A stretch of DNA of 64,000 nt from Pseudobacter ginsenosidimutans (GCF_007970185.1 NZ_CP042431.1:1984001-2048000); one strand, 5' to 3'; numbered from the stretch's first letter, positions 1-10,139 are shown. The notes: generated by a model from the letters alone, not told the origin. Program-made: numbers and translations.

Positions 1-188
1 TTTTTTTGAGCGCTGAACCAATAGTCGTGAAACCCAAGATCTGTGAACTGCTTGTAGTCCACATTATCGCGATGGGCCTTGGTTTCCTGCAGGCAGATCA
101 CATCGGCGGGATCGGTTTTCAACCAATCCATCAGTCCCTTATTCATTGCAGCCCGGAGGCCGTTCACATTATAACTGATGATGCGCAT
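1..188 (-). CDS. xth: Exodeoxyribonuclease III, N-terminal part (runs off the left edge)
   Basis: Reading the minus strand from the ATG at 186-188 gives an open frame of about 62 residues to the window edge. It opens with MRIISYNVNGLRAAM, then CLQETK near residue 32 and FHDYWFSAQK at the edge. The Asn of SYNVNG and the Glu of QETK are the metal-binding residues of the exonuclease III/AP-endonuclease fold. The enzyme cuts DNA at abasic sites and degrades 3' ends in base excision repair in the cytoplasm. Only the N-terminal quarter is present. It is divergent from the LOG-family gene that starts 42 bases away, so the gap between them must hold both promoters. The family call is firm; the remainder of the protein is not visible. 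Confidence 0.93.
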   Translation of the reverse strand, partial: MRIISYNVNGLRAAMNKGLMDWLKTDPADVICLQETKAHRDNVDYKQFTDLGFHDYWFSAQK

Positions 189-229
189 GGGAATATTCTT
201 TAATTTGGCCGGCAATTTACACCTTTGGT

Positions 230-982
230 ATGGAAGCAGCATCAGCAAAAAAACGACAGGTAGTACCCATCATCCCTCCAAAAGAGCATGTGTACCTCGA
301 CGGGCCGAAGAGCCGCGGATATGAGCTCAAATTCATCTGGAAAGTGGCGATGCAGTTCCTGAAATCCTTCAGGACCCTGCACTTTGTGGGACCCTGTATC
401 ACAGTATTCGGATCAGCCAGATTCAAGGAAGATCATCCTTATTATAAAGTGGCGAGGGATTTCGGGCAGCGTATCGGCGAACTGGGATTTACCACTATGA
501 CCGGTGGCGGACCTGGCATCATGGAGGCCGCCAATCGCGGAGCATTCGAGCATGGATACCAGTCTGTGGGTTGTAATATCATGTTGCCTTTCGAACAACA
601 TGCCAATCCCTACCTGCATAAATCCCTGATGTTTGAACATTTCTTTGTGCGCAAGGTGGTGATGGTGAAATACTCCTACGCCTTTATCATCCTTCCCGGA
701 GGATTCGGCACCATGGACGAATTCTTTGAAACCCTCACATTGGTACAGACCCAAACCATTACACAGTTCCCCATCGTATTATTTGGAAAAGTGTACCACC
801 AGGAACTCTGGGATTACCTGGAATTCATGGCGGAACAGGGAACCATTGCAAAGGAAGATCTCAACCTGGTACTGCTTACAGACGATATGGACGAAGCCAT
901 GCATCATATCCGGTCCTATATCACATCCAATTTCAAAGTAAAACCACGGAAACGTCAATGGTGGCTTCTTGAGAAAAAGTAA
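230..982 (+). CDS. LOG-family (lysine decarboxylase-like) Rossmann protein
   Basis: This 250-residue protein belongs to the TIGR00730/LOG family, nucleoside 5'-monophosphate phosphoribohydrolases that release a free base from its ribotide (cytokinin activation in plants, probably nucleotide salvage or stress metabolism in bacteria). The family signature is clear: GGGPGIMEAANRGA around residues 91-104 and PGGFGTMDE at 156-164, the PGGxGTxxE active-site motif. A GSARF segment lies near residue 61. The protein is longer than minimal LOG proteins (about 190 aa) because of a basic N-terminal extension of some 50 residues. It has no signal peptide or membrane segment, so it is cytoplasmic. The exact substrate cannot be read from the sequence. 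It stands alone, divergent from exonuclease III. Confidence 0.9.
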   Translation: MEAASAKKRQVVPIIPPKEHVYLDGPKSRGYELKFIWKVAMQFLKSFRTLHFVGPCITVFGSARFKEDHPYYKVARDFGQRIGELGFTTMTGGGPGIMEAANRGAFEHGYQSVGCNIMLPFEQHANPYLHKSLMFEHFFVRKVVMVKYSYAFIILPGGFGTMDEFFETLTLVQTQTITQFPIVLFGKVYHQELWDYLEFMAEQGTIAKEDLNLVLLTDDMDEAMHHIRSYITSNFKVKPRKRQWWLLEKK

Positions 983-1082
983 GCGTCTCACCGTCACCAA
1001 TAACCTACATCCTGACCGGCTACATTGATCCAATTTTGTGTTAACTTCGGAACGACCTTCACTCGTACCCGCAGTTTACTTC

Positions 1083-1090
1083 TACTTTTG
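1083..1090 (+). promoter_or_regulatory. Possible Bacteroidota -7 element upstream of the AsmA-like gene
   Basis: TACTTTTG fits the Bacteroidota sigma-A -7 consensus TAnnTTTG and sits 37 bases before the ATG of the AsmA-like gene. I see no good -33 TTTG at the usual 19-21 base spacing, so this is only a weak candidate. Confidence 0.3.
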
Positions 1091-1126
1091 CTGCCTTTTA
1101 ATTTTAAATAACTCCAACTCACCGTT

Positions 1127-4100
1127 ATGCGTAAGTGGCTGTTGAAGCGCTTGATGATTGCAGGATGTACGTTACTGGGATTAATTCTGATCACTTTCCT
1201 CCTGCCTTATTTTTTCCCTGAGTTCGTGGCTAAAAAGATCAAGATCTGGTCAAACAAGGCATTGGCCACTGAAGTGAATTTCTCTAAAGCCAGGTTAAGT
1301 TTCTTTAACCATTTTCCATCGCTCACACTCACCCTGCACGATTTTACCCTGAAAGGTTCCGCGCCATTCAGTAATGCCAATCTCGTAGCAGCCGATGAAG
1401 TGGCGCTGGGCATCGATCTCCGCTCTGTTTTTGCCAGCCAGATCAATATCAACCAGATCTTTCTCGACAAAGGCAAGATCGATATCCAGATTTCTGAAGA
1501 TGGACAACCTAACTACAATGTATATAAGGCGGAGCCCGATACTGCTACGGTTACTACCAATGTAGATTCTGCGGGCGCCTCCCTCAAGCTCGAAAATATC
1601 CACCTGGATGAAACAGAGCTGGTGTACAATGATCGCTCCCTGCCACTAACGGTAACGGCCAAGGGATTCCATTATACCGGTTCCGGCGATCTCAGCAAGG
1701 CCATCTTCGATCTCCATTCCGAAATCAAGGCCGATAGCTTCAAACTCAGCTACGGTGGAGAAACTTATATCACAGACAAAAAACTACAGGCCGATCTGAT
1801 CACCAAGATCAATACCAACTCGCTGACCTTGTTGTTTGAGAAGAACGATCTGCTGATCAATCGCCTCCCCGTTCAATTACATGGAATTTTCGAATTCCTG
1901 AAAGATGGATACAATATGGACTTCAACCTCCGTTCCAAAGAAACGGACCTCCATGATCTGATCACCGCCCTACCACAGGAATACCTTAAATACTTCGACA
2001 ATACCGAGATCAAAGGCCACACGGAAATAGAAGCATCGCTCAAAGGCAATTACAGTGCAGCCACCAATGATATGCCCAGCCTGCTTTTCAAGATGATCGT
2101 GAAAGATGGATTCGTATCGCATAACAAAGCAGCCCTACCGGCAAAGAACCTCCGTCTCAACCTGGATGCAAGGCTTCCAAAGCTGAATACAGACAGCCTC
2201 TATATCAGCATCGATTCTTTCTTCTTCAATATCGAAAAGGATTATTTCAACTCTGTGATCCTGGTGCGCGGATTGAATGTACCCTATCTGAAATCCAGCC
2301 TCCAGGCCGATATGGACCTCGGGAATATGGCCGCAGCATTCGGATTGAAGGATATGGAATTCAAAGGCAGGTATAAGCTTAATTTCAATGCAGACGGCGC
2401 TTACACAACAGGACAAAGAAAAGGCAGTCTCCGTAAAGACACCGTGATCACCAGCATTCCCAAATTCAACCTGGAATCATCGCTCACCAATGGCTTTATC
2501 AAATTTGCAGCATTGCCACAGGGAGTGGAGCAGATCAGCCTTAAACTGAATGCTTCGTGTAAGGATGGTATTTATGAACACACGCAACTGAATGTTGAAG
2601 ACATCAATGCCAAGGTTCTGTCGAATTTCATCAAGGGCCATTTCAAGGTCACCAATGAAGCAGATTTTCCGTTGGAAGGCCAGTTGCAGACCGTGTTCCA
2701 TCTCTCCGACATCAAACAGTTCTATCCGCTCGACAGCCTGGATTTGAATGGAGATCTGAATATCGATATCAATACCAAAGGCAGGTACAACCCAGCCAAA
2801 AGTCTGTTCCCTGTTACTACTGCTTCGCTGAAACTCGACAACGGATCGATCAAAACCAAATACTATCCTTCGCCTTTGCAGAAGATCAATGTAGATGCTA
2901 CCGTGATCAACAACACTGGTAAAATGAATGACCTGAAAGTGGAGCTGAAACCGGTTTCCTTTGAACTGGATAATCTGCCCTTCACCGTGCAGGCTTCCTT
3001 ACAGCAGTTCAGTGACCTCCGTTACGCCATCGCGTCCAAAGGCACGCTGGACCTGGGTAAGATCTATAAAGTATTTGCCATTGAAGGATACAATGTGAAT
3101 GGTTTCATTCAAACTGACCTCTCGCTCCGCGGCCGCCAGAGCGATGCCACAGCAGGCCGTTATGAAAGGCTCTTCAACAAGGGAACAATGAAGGTCCGCG
3201 ACATTGCCCTCACCACGGAAATGCTGCCCAAGCCTTTCTTCATTAACAACGGCCTTTTCCGATTCGACCAGGATAAGATGTGGTTCGATACTTTCAAAGC
3301 CAAATATGGTAATACCAATATGGTGATGAATGGATATCTCTTCAATGTGTTCAACTACGCATTCAAGCCAAAGGAAGCGCTCAAGGGCAAATTCGAACTG
3401 AGCACTCCGCGTTTCTATGTAGACGAATGGATGGTGTTCTCCGGTACTCCTGATGCTTCCTCTTCTGGCAGTAGCAGTGCTTCCGGTGTGGTTGTGATCC
3501 CCGCCAATCTCGATCTCAATTTCACCGCCAGTGCCGGCAAAGTACTGTACCAGGGCATCGAGCTGTATGATTTCAAGGGCGGGCTTACTGTTGCCAATGG
3601 CGAACTGGCCTTACAGGAAACAGGTTTCACACTGGTGGATGCACCCATCGTGATGGATGGCACTTACAAAAGCAATTCACCTTACAAAGCTTATTTCGAT
3701 TATCATGTGAAAGCTGAAACCCTGGATGTGAAGAAAGCATATAATGGTATCGATATTTTCCGCCAGATGGCTCCGGCGGCAGCGAAGGCTGAAGGACAGA
3801 TCTCCCTGGATTATAGTCTCAGTGGCCGTTTGAACGCAAGCATGATGCCGGTCTATCCTTCCCTGAAAGGCGAAGGCGTGATCTCCGTTCAGAAAGTGAA
3901 GATGAAAGGATTTCGATTGATGAATGCCGTTAGCGATGCCACCGGCAAGGAAGGCATCAAGGACCCGGACCTTTCCAAAGTGGATATCAAAACGAAGATC
4001 GCGAACAATATCATTACCATCGAGCGCGTGAAAATGAAAGTGTCCGGATTCCGTCCAAGGTTTGAAGGACAAGTGAGTTTTGATGGCAAATTCAATTTGC

Positions 4101-4276
4101 ATGGACGCCTGGGCCTGCCGCCATTCGGCATCATTGGAATTCCGTTTTCGGTTACTGGAAACAGGGATAATCCGAAAGTGAAGCTGAAGAGAGCGAAGGA
4201 AGGGGATGAATTGGAAGAGGAAAGGGATGAGGAGGGAGAAGAGGTGAAAATGACGGATTCTACTAATAATCAGTGA
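1127..4276 (+). CDS. AsmA-like envelope protein (1049 aa)
   Basis: A very large protein with one N-terminal membrane anchor (residues about 8-30, WLLKRLMIAG...LILITFLLPYFF) followed by about 1000 residues of periplasmic beta-rich repeats. The early stretch FSKARLSFFNHFPSLTLTLHD and the C-terminal block GRLGLPPFGIIGIPFSVTG ending NPKVKLKR are typical of the AsmA/YhdP/TamB-like class. Members form long beta-taco bridges thought to carry phospholipids between inner and outer membranes. A Ser-rich linker (SSSGSSSASG) lies near residue 780 and the extreme C terminus is a highly charged Glu/Arg tail (EELEEERDEEGEE type). It is monocistronic: the neighbour downstream is a broken ATPase gene. The class is well supported; lipid transport is inferred from studied homologues. 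Confidence 0.85.
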   Translation: MRKWLLKRLMIAGCTLLGLILITFLLPYFFPEFVAKKIKIWSNKALATEVNFSKARLSFFNHFPSLTLTLHDFTLKGSAPFSNANLVAADEVALGIDLRSVFASQININQIFLDKGKIDIQISEDGQPNYNVYKAEPDTATVTTNVDSAGASLKLENIHLDETELVYNDRSLPLTVTAKGFHYTGSGDLSKAIFDLHSEIKADSFKLSYGGETYITDKKLQADLITKINTNSLTLLFEKNDLLINRLPVQLHGIFEFLKDGYNMDFNLRSKETDLHDLITALPQEYLKYFDNTEIKGHTEIEASLKGNYSAATNDMPSLLFKMIVKDGFVSHNKAALPAKNLRLNLDARLPKLNTDSLYISIDSFFFNIEKDYFNSVILVRGLNVPYLKSSLQADMDLGNMAAAFGLKDMEFKGRYKLNFNADGAYTTGQRKGSLRKDTVITSIPKFNLESSLTNGFIKFAALPQGVEQISLKLNASCKDGIYEHTQLNVEDINAKVLSNFIKGHFKVTNEADFPLEGQLQTVFHLSDIKQFYPLDSLDLNGDLNIDINTKGRYNPAKSLFPVTTASLKLDNGSIKTKYYPSPLQKINVDATVINNTGKMNDLKVELKPVSFELDNLPFTVQASLQQFSDLRYAIASKGTLDLGKIYKVFAIEGYNVNGFIQTDLSLRGRQSDATAGRYERLFNKGTMKVRDIALTTEMLPKPFFINNGLFRFDQDKMWFDTFKAKYGNTNMVMNGYLFNVFNYAFKPKEALKGKFELSTPRFYVDEWMVFSGTPDASSSGSSSASGVVVIPANLDLNFTASAGKVLYQGIELYDFKGGLTVANGELALQETGFTLVDAPIVMDGTYKSNSPYKAYFDYHVKAETLDVKKAYNGIDIFRQMAPAAAKAEGQISLDYSLSGRLNASMMPVYPSLKGEGVISVQKVKMKGFRLMNAVSDATGKEGIKDPDLSKVDIKTKIANNIITIERVKMKVSGFRPRFEGQVSFDGKFNLHGRLGLPPFGIIGIPFSVTGNRDNPKVKLKRAKEGDELEEERDEEGEEVKMTDSTNNQ

Positions 4277-4290
4277 TTTAAGATAAATTC

Positions 4291-4331
4291 ATCCTTGCTA
4301 ATTTAAAACATAATTTTAAATTAGCAAGGAT
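4291..4331. repeat. Perfect 18-bp inverted repeat over a start codon
   Basis: Arms 4291-4308 and 4314-4331 are exact reverse complements with a 5-base loop. The right arm contains the AAGGA ribosome-binding site and the A and T of the start codon of the following ATPase pseudogene. As RNA it would hide the start site of that gene. It could also end transcription of the AsmA-like gene, but it lacks a U-tract, so control of translation or a protein-binding site is as likely. Confidence 0.7.
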
Positions 4332-5341
4332 GATTAAACGCAAAGTTGAAAAAGAAATAATGCAATTGCTGAAACAGTTTCCGGCAGTTGGCTTATTGGG
4401 AAATTCAAAGAGTGCCTGAAATCTTTGCAACTCTTCGGGGAGTCATTGACCGGCGAAGAAAAAGTGGACATCGGACAGGGCAGTTCCTTATTCTTGGTTC
4501 TGCAGCTTTAGATCTTCTGAGGCAATCCTCTGAAACCCTTGCAGGGAGGATAGCTTATAAAGAGTTAACTGGCCTTCTAATAACCGAGATAGATAAAGAT
4601 AAGCTTGATCAACTCTGGCTTCGTGGAGGCTTTCCTGATAGTTTCCTTGCAAACTCTGATGAAGACAGCTTCCGTTGGAGAGAGAATTTTATCAGTACCT
4701 ATCTTGAGCGTGATGTTCCCCAGCTTGGTGTTCGAATACCTGCAACCAGTCTTCGATTATTATGGACAATGCTAGCGCATAATCAGGGCGGACAAATAAA
4801 CATTTCTCAATTGGCTGCTAATCTCGGCATAACATCACCTACGGCAAAGAAATATGTTAAACTTTTAGAAGATTTACTTCTGGTCAGGTCTTTGAGGCCA
4901 TGGGCTGGAAATGTAGGTAAGCGACTTGTAAAAGCTCCAAAAATATATATCCGCGACAGTGGTCTTACACATGCCTTATTAGATATTGACACGTTTGACA
5001 AATTATTAGGTCATCCTGTAATAGGAACTAGCTGGGAAGGATTTGTGATTGAAAACATACTTTCCATTTTGCCCATGGCGTCAAGTGCCTGGTTTTATAG
5101 AACAAACGCTGGGGCAGAAATTGATTTGATCATAGAGAATGGCCCTAAAAACAGGATCGCTATCGAAATAAAAAGATCCCTGGTTCCTAAAGTCTCTAAA
5201 GGATTCTATCTTGGCTGCGAAGACATTAAAGCAACTCGTCGATTTGTTGTCTATCCGGGAAATGAGAAATTCCCCATTGGTGATAATACAACCGCGATTT
5301 CCTTGCTGGAAATAATGGATATAATTGAAAGGAAGAATTGA
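4330..5341 (+). pseudogene. AAA/DUF4143 ATPase with internal deletion of the P-loop
   Basis: The reading frame from ATG 4330 gives MIKRKVEKEI and then LLKQFPAVGLLG, the normal beginning of this Bacteroidota ATPase family, but it breaks at 4407-4417 into a stop. A second frame picks up at 4398 with EIQRVPEIF, which in intact members lies after the Walker B Asp. Everything between, namely the Walker A GPRxxGKTT loop and the D-E of Walker B, is missing. The C-terminal part (sensor region LILGSAALDLLRQ, winged helix, DUF4143 nuclease-like domain with AEIDLIIE and AIEIKRS) is intact to the stop. The encoded protein could not hydrolyse ATP. I read it as a deletion-inactivated gene. Intact members are single-gene, often toxin-like or mobile, with no settled function. 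Confidence 0.85.
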
Positions 5342-5395
5342 AAGTGACTACTATCAGTCTCAATTCTTATTTGGTAACCACAGCTATGTTAAAAT

Positions 5396-5426
5396 AAAAT
5401 ACGGCCTGGTAAGAGAGCCGTATTTT
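5396..5426. terminator. Bidirectional terminator between the ATPase pseudogene and metH
   Basis: Ten-base arms 5396-5405 and 5417-5426 pair perfectly (AAAATACGGC with GCCGTATTTT). The A/T-rich ends give a U-tract in both directions, so it can serve the convergent ATPase remnant (+) and metH (-). Confidence 0.8.
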
Positions 5427-5448
5427 ATTCAATTTGTTAATGATTTTC

Positions 5449-7074
5449 TTACGCTTCATATTCCAGCACGGGCCTCAGCCAGCGTTCCACATCTTCGATA
5501 CTCATTCCTTTACGTTTCGCATAGTCCACTACCTGATCTTTCTGGATCTTACCGATTCCGAAGTACTGGCTCTGCGGATGTGCAAAGTACCAGCCACTCA
5601 CGGAAGATGCGGGATACATCGCCAGCGATTCAGTGAGCGTGATGCCTGTAGCGGCTTCACCACCCAGCAGATCGAAGAGTTTGTATTTCTCGGTGTGATC
5701 AGGACAGGCAGGATAACCCGGGGCCGGACGGATACCGGAATATTTTTCGGTGATCAGTTCTTCATTGGTGAAATGCTCGTCAGATGCGTAACCCCAGTAT
5801 TCTTTGCGCACGCGCTCATGCAGGTATTCTGCAAAAGCTTCCACTAACCTGTCTGCCAAAACCTGCACCATGATCTTGTTGTAATCATCGTGCAACTGAA
5901 TAAATCTTTCCAGGTGTGGTTCGATGCCTTTGATGGTAACAGTGAATGCGCCCATGTAATCGGCAAATGGCTGAGCAGCGATGGACGCGGGTTTGATGAA
6001 GTCTGCCAGGCTGATATTCGGTTGATCGGCTGCTTTCTTGATCTGCTGGCGGAGGAACTCCAGGTTCACTACCTCATTGCCGTTCTTCAGCTCTACTGTA
6101 TCGGGAGCGGTCTGCTGCGCTGGCCAGAAGCCGATCACACCTTGTGGCGTAAGCCATTTTTCATCGATGATCTGTTGCAGCAGTTTATTGGCGTCATCAT
6201 ATAATTTGGTGGCTTCTTTTCCTACCACTTTATCAGTGAGGATGGCCGGGAATTTTCCATGCAATTCCCAGGCGATGAAGAAGGGGCCCCAGTCGATATA
6301 CTTTGCAATGTCTGCCAGTGGCACATCCAGGAACTGCCTGGTGCCGGTGAAAGTGGGAGCGATGGGCTGGAAGGAAGGCCAGTTGATCTTCACAGGGTTT
6401 TGCTGTGCCTGTTCGAAAGTAAGATACTGCTTCACGGTTTTCTTACTGGCGAAATCTTCCTTGAGCTTTACGTACTCTGTTTTTATTTTATCGAGGTAAG
6501 GCGCTTTCTGTTCTTCACTCAGCAGGGAGCCGGCAACGGTAACACTGCGTGATGCGTCCAGCACGTGTACTACACCCAGGTCATATTCGGGAGCAATTCG
6601 CACTGCGGTGTGCATGCGAGATGTGGTGGCGCCTCCGATGAGCAGTGGCTGCTTCATGTTGCGGCGTTTCATTTCACGGGCTACGTGCACCATCTCATCC
6701 AGTGAAGGAGTGATAAGGCCGCTGAGACCGATGATGTCCACTTTTTCTTTTTCTGCTGTTTCCAGGATCTTATCGGCGGGCACCATCACACCGAGGTCGA
6801 TGATATCATAGCCATTACAGCCGAGTACCACGCCTACGATATTCTTACCGATATCATGCACATCGCCTTTCACTGTGGCCAGGAGGATCCTGGCGGCACC
6901 GCCCTGTTGTGCATTCGGATTATTTCTTTTTTCTTCTTCGATATAAGGAGTGAGGATGGCAACGCTCTTTTTCATTACGCGCGCGCTTTTCACTACCTGC
7001 GGGAGGAACATCTTTCCACTTCCGAAGAGGTCGCCCACTACGTTCATGCCGTCCATCAATGGTCCTTCGATCAC
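5449..7074 (-). CDS. metH: Methionine synthase, cobalamin-binding and reactivation part (frameshifted from the next frame)
   Basis: This frame carries the C-terminal modules of cobalamin-dependent methionine synthase: the four-helix cap ([23 protein letters not shown]), the B12 Rossmann domain with DVHDIG near residue 71 (His73 is the lower axial ligand of cobalt), and the S-adenosylmethionine reactivation domain ([15 protein letters not shown], then [14 protein letters not shown]). Translation as shown would begin at GTG 7074 inside what should be continuous coding sequence. The natural protein continues from the upstream frame, which hits TGA at 7071-7073 because a C run (G run at 7080-7083 on the + strand) is one base short. 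Restoring one C gives [10 protein letters not shown], exactly as in homologues. It is either a sequencing error in a homopolymer or a real lesion. The GTGA overlap could in principle allow reinitiation. Confidence 0.9.
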   Translation of the reverse strand: MIEGPLMDGMNVVGDLFGSGKMFLPQVVKSARVMKKSVAILTPYIEEEKRNNPNAQQGGAARILLATVKGDVHDIGKNIVGVVLGCNGYDIIDLGVMVPADKILETAEKEKVDIIGLSGLITPSLDEMVHVAREMKRRNMKQPLLIGGATTSRMHTAVRIAPEYDLGVVHVLDASRSVTVAGSLLSEEQKAPYLDKIKTEYVKLKEDFASKKTVKQYLTFEQAQQNPVKINWPSFQPIAPTFTGTRQFLDVPLADIAKYIDWGPFFIAWELHGKFPAILTDKVVGKEATKLYDDANKLLQQIIDEKWLTPQGVIGFWPAQQTAPDTVELKNGNEVVNLEFLRQQIKKAADQPNISLADFIKPASIAAQPFADYMGAFTVTIKGIEPHLERFIQLHDDYNKIMVQVLADRLVEAFAEYLHERVRKEYWGYASDEHFTNEELITEKYSGIRPAPGYPACPDHTEKYKLFDLLGGEAATGITLTESLAMYPASSVSGWYFAHPQSQYFGIGKIQKDQVVDYAKRKGMSIEDVERWLRPVLEYEA

Positions 7075-8150
7075 TTCGAGGGGCGTGCATATTTCTGACG
7101 CGCTTCTTCCGTGTCCTGATCGATAAAATCTGTGATACCATTTACCAGGGCGTGTTTGAGGCGTTCTTCCACGGAGTTGCTGCGCCAGGCTTCGTCCTTA
7201 ACTTCCGTCTTGTCTTTTGCTTTTACCGTTTCTGCGAAAGTGATAAGACGATCGGTAGCGTCCGGGCGTTTGTTGAAGATCACATCTTCACAAAGTTCCC
7301 TGAGCTGTGGTTCGATCTCATCATACACTACCAGCTGTCCGGCGTTTACGATGCCCATGTCCATCCCTGCCCTGATGGCATAGAGGAGGAATACGCTGTG
7401 CATGGCTTCGCGTACGGGCTCGTTGCCACGGAAGGAGAAGGAGATATTACTTACACCTCCGCTGATCTTGGCCAGTGGCATGCGTTGTTTGATCACACGC
7501 GTGGCTTCGATGAAGTCGATAGCGTAGTTATTGTGCTCTTCGATGCCGGTGGCGATAGCGAAGATATTGGGGTCAAAGATGATGTCCTGCGGATCGAAGC
7601 CTACTTCTTCTGTGAGGATCTTGTAGGCTTTGGTGCAGATGTTGACGCGCCTGTCGAATGTATCGGCCTGTCCCTGTTCATCGAAAGCCATCACTACCAC
7701 GGCGGCTCCGAACATGCGGCAGATCTGTGCTTCGCGAATGAATTTCTCCACTCCTTCTTTCATGGAGATGGAGTTCACGATACATTTTCCCTGTACGCAT
7801 TTGAGTCCTGCTTCGATGATCTCGAACTTGGAGCTGTCGATCATGATGGGGATCTTGGCAATATCCGGTTCGCTTTGCAGGAGATTGAGGAAGGTGGTCA
7901 TGGCTTTGACGCCGTCCAGGAGGGCGTCGTCCATGTTCACGTCCAGGATCTGTGCTCCGCTTTCCACCTGCTGGCGTGCAACGCTGAGGGCTTCTTCGTA
8001 TTTGTTTTCGCGGATGAGCCGGGCGAATTTCTTCGATCCGGTTACATTCGTTCTTTCACCTACGTTTACAAAGAGGGTTTCAGGACGGATCACCAGTGGT
8101 TCTAATCCTGATAAACGCATGTATGGCTTGATACTAACGGTGTCGCTCAT
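7071..8150 (-). CDS. metH: Methionine synthase, folate-binding part (frameshifted at its end)
   Basis: This 359-residue frame is the pterin-binding domain, the TIM barrel that presents methyl-tetrahydrofolate to cob(I)alamin. Signature stretches are [16 protein letters not shown] (residues about 28-43), [19 protein letters not shown] and [18 protein letters not shown]. It ends in the linker [10 protein letters not shown] and then breaks into S-K-stop at 7071, where homologues continue into the B12 cap. With the downstream frame it makes about 900 residues, the usual size of the second polypeptide when MetH is split. The first polypeptide is encoded just upstream (8224-9234). Start ATG 8150 opens with a short leader before the domain. 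Confidence 0.92.
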   Translation of the reverse strand: MSDTVSIKPYMRLSGLEPLVIRPETLFVNVGERTNVTGSKKFARLIRENKYEEALSVARQQVESGAQILDVNMDDALLDGVKAMTTFLNLLQSEPDIAKIPIMIDSSKFEIIEAGLKCVQGKCIVNSISMKEGVEKFIREAQICRMFGAAVVVMAFDEQGQADTFDRRVNICTKAYKILTEEVGFDPQDIIFDPNIFAIATGIEEHNNYAIDFIEATRVIKQRMPLAKISGGVSNISFSFRGNEPVREAMHSVFLLYAIRAGMDMGIVNAGQLVVYDEIEPQLRELCEDVIFNKRPDATDRLITFAETVKAKDKTEVKDEAWRSNSVEERLKHALVNGITDFIDQDTEEARQKYARPSK

Positions 8151-8223
8151 TTCTAAAATTTAAGGAGCTGCTTTTACAGCAGGTCCGGCTTCTTCAAAGA
8201 TGGATCGATACTGCCCGGGCTTC

Positions 8224-9234
8224 TCAGAGGGAAGGCTCCAGTACCGGCAGCTCTCTTGGTTTAAATGATTTCACATGTTCAGCAATATGACGGATATGGT
8301 CAGGCGTAGTGCCGCAACATCCGCCTACGATGTTCACAAACCCCTGCTGGGCCCATTCTTCAATGAAGTGGGCAGTTTGCTCAGGTTGTTCATCGTATTC
8401 TCCCATGGCATTGGGAAGCCCGGCATTGGGATAGGCCGATGTATAGCAGGCGGCGATCTGGCTTAGCTCTTCGATATGCGCACGCATATCGTTGGCGCCG
8501 AGTGCGCAGTTGAGGCCGATGCTGAGCGGCCTTGCATGCATTACGGAGGTATAGAATGCTTCCAGGGTTTGGCCGCTCAGGGTTCTGCCGGATGCATCGG
8601 TAATAGTACCGCTGATCATGATGGGCAGTTCCGGGAGCTTTGTATCGTGGAAGAATTTCTTGATGGCGAAGATGGCCGCCTTCGAGTTGAGGGTATCGAA
8701 GATGGTTTCGATCAGCAGCAGGTGAACGCCGCCTTCCACCAGGCCTTTGACCTGATCATAGTAACCGTTCATCGCTTCATCGAAAGTGAGGGCGCGATAG
8801 CCGGGATTGTTCACATCGGGAGAAAGGCTCAGCGTTTTATTGAGCGGTCCGATGGCGCCGGCAACATAACGGGGTTTGGAAGGGTCTTTGGCTGTGTATT
8901 CATCGGTAGCTTCGCGTGCGATGCGCGCTGATGCAACATTCTGTTCGTACGCAAATTCCTGCATGCCATATTCACCCTGCGCAATAACGGTAGCAGAGAA
9001 AGTATTCGTTTCAATGATATCGGCTCCTGCCTCCAGGTATTCGCGATGAATGGCCCCGATGATCTGGGGCTGTGTGAGGGAAAGGATCTCGTTGTTTCCT
9101 TTGATGTCTGAGGGCCAGTTTTTGAAACGCTCTCCGCGATAGTCTTCTTCTGTGAGCTTATACCGCTGGATCATGGTTCCCATGGCTCCGTCGATGATAA
9201 GGATGCGTTTTTTCAGCTCATTTCTAATGTCCAT
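8224..9234 (-). CDS. metH: Homocysteine S-methyltransferase half of methionine synthase
   Basis: A 336-residue homocysteine-binding barrel, the N-terminal module of MetH encoded as a separate protein. It begins [21 protein letters not shown] and carries the zinc ligands: a Cys in [10 protein letters not shown] (residue about 240) and the vicinal pair in [12 protein letters not shown] (about 303-314). It takes the methyl group from methylcobalamin held by the second polypeptide. The gene is 73 bases upstream of the folate/B12 gene in the same direction, so the two form an operon. Splitting at exactly this domain border is common in Bacteroidota. Start ATG 9234 is the only one that preserves the family N terminus. 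Confidence 0.93.
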   Translation of the reverse strand: MDIRNELKKRILIIDGAMGTMIQRYKLTEEDYRGERFKNWPSDIKGNNEILSLTQPQIIGAIHREYLEAGADIIETNTFSATVIAQGEYGMQEFAYEQNVASARIAREATDEYTAKDPSKPRYVAGAIGPLNKTLSLSPDVNNPGYRALTFDEAMNGYYDQVKGLVEGGVHLLLIETIFDTLNSKAAIFAIKKFFHDTKLPELPIMISGTITDASGRTLSGQTLEAFYTSVMHARPLSIGLNCALGANDMRAHIEELSQIAACYTSAYPNAGLPNAMGEYDEQPEQTAHFIEEWAQQGFVNIVGGCCGTTPDHIRHIAEHVKSFKPRELPVLEPSL

Positions 9235-9367
9235 ACCTTACAATATTTAATTGTACAACAATCCGGACTATATGCTAACTGCATACGCCGTCAATCAAAG
9301 TAGAACTGGTATAAACGTTGGGAAATTATGAGGTGTTTTTCCTTGCGTTCATTAGTTCCGTTTTTTA

Positions 9368-9393
9368 TGTCCTGCCCGCGATGGCGGGAGACA
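9368..9393 (-). promoter_or_regulatory. Stem-loop in the metH leader
   Basis: CCCGC-GATG-GCGGG (9375-9388) plus outer TGTC/GACA pairs (9368-9371 and 9390-9393) form a strong hairpin about 135 bases upstream of the metH operon start. I compared it mentally with known SAM and cobalamin riboswitch cores and recognise neither; it may be a transcription terminator of recR or an undefined leader element. Confidence 0.35.
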
Positions 9394-9473
9394 AACAGGC
9401 CGAACAATAAACAAATCCGCCTGTGAATTTTACAAATTTAAGGTATCCCTGCTTAATAACAAAGGGCATGCCA

Positions 9474-10094
9474 TCAGCGGTTGCTGACGTAGCTTTCAAC
9501 GGGTAAGCGGTTGGAGATGGATCGTGCCAGGGTCATTTCATCGGCATATTCCAGTTCACCTCCGAAGGAGATGCCACGGGCGATGGTAGTGACTTTCACC
9601 GGCAACGAGGCCAGTTTCTTCTGAATATAGTAAATGGTGGTATCGCCCTGGATATTTGGGTTGAGGGCGAAGATCACTTCTTCAGGCTGGTCATTTTTGA
9701 TACGCTGCACGAGGGCTTCGATATTGAGCTGGTCGGGTCCGATGCCATCCAGCGGGGAAATGATCCCTCCGAGAATATGGTAAGTGCCGCTGAACTGCTG
9801 GGTGCTTTCGATAGCAATCACATCCCTGATACTTTCCACTACGCAGATGAGGTTCTGCTTGCGAAGGGGATTGGAGCAGATGGCGCAGATATCTGTATCG
9901 GATACATTGAAGCAGCGCTGGCAGAATTTGATCTCCTGGCGCATGCGCACAATGGCTTCTCCGAAGCTTTCCACTTTTTCTGTTTCTGTCTTGAGTAAAT
10001 GCAATACCAGCCTGAGCGCGGTCTTCTTACCGATGCCCGGGAGCCTGGCAAATTCATTCACTGCATTCTCTAATAATTCGGACGAAAATTGCAT
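9474..10094 (-). CDS. recR: Recombination protein RecR
   Basis: A 206-residue protein with the standard RecR layout: helix-hairpin-helix at ARLPGIGKKTALRLV (residues 16-30), a C4 zinc finger at Cys58, Cys61, Cys70 and Cys73, then the Toprim domain (LICVVE near 82, ILGGIISPLDGIGPDQL) and the Walker-like C terminus with ARGISFGGELEYADEMTL. RecR works with RecO and RecF to load RecA on gapped DNA. Length and all motifs are normal. It follows the Ig-like lipoprotein gene in the same direction with a 45-base gap, so they may be co-transcribed. Confidence 0.97.
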   Translation of the reverse strand: MQFSSELLENAVNEFARLPGIGKKTALRLVLHLLKTETEKVESFGEAIVRMRQEIKFCQRCFNVSDTDICAICSNPLRKQNLICVVESIRDVIAIESTQQFSGTYHILGGIISPLDGIGPDQLNIEALVQRIKNDQPEEVIFALNPNIQGDTTIYYIQKKLASLPVKVTTIARGISFGGELEYADEMTLARSISNRLPVESYVSNR

Positions 10095-10139
10095 AGTACA
10101 AAGGTACGCATTTGATGCCTGCCTTTAGTGGAAATGAAG

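Noticed and set aside
7059-8105. 348-codon open frame antisense to metH
   Set aside because: It mirrors the codon pattern of metH and shows the His/Glu/Phe-rich composition typical of antisense shadows.
9235-9473. SAM or cobalamin riboswitch upstream of the metH operon
   Set aside because: The leader has one strong hairpin but none of the conserved core sequences of the SAM-I/II or cobalamin classes that I can recall; listed only as a stem-loop.
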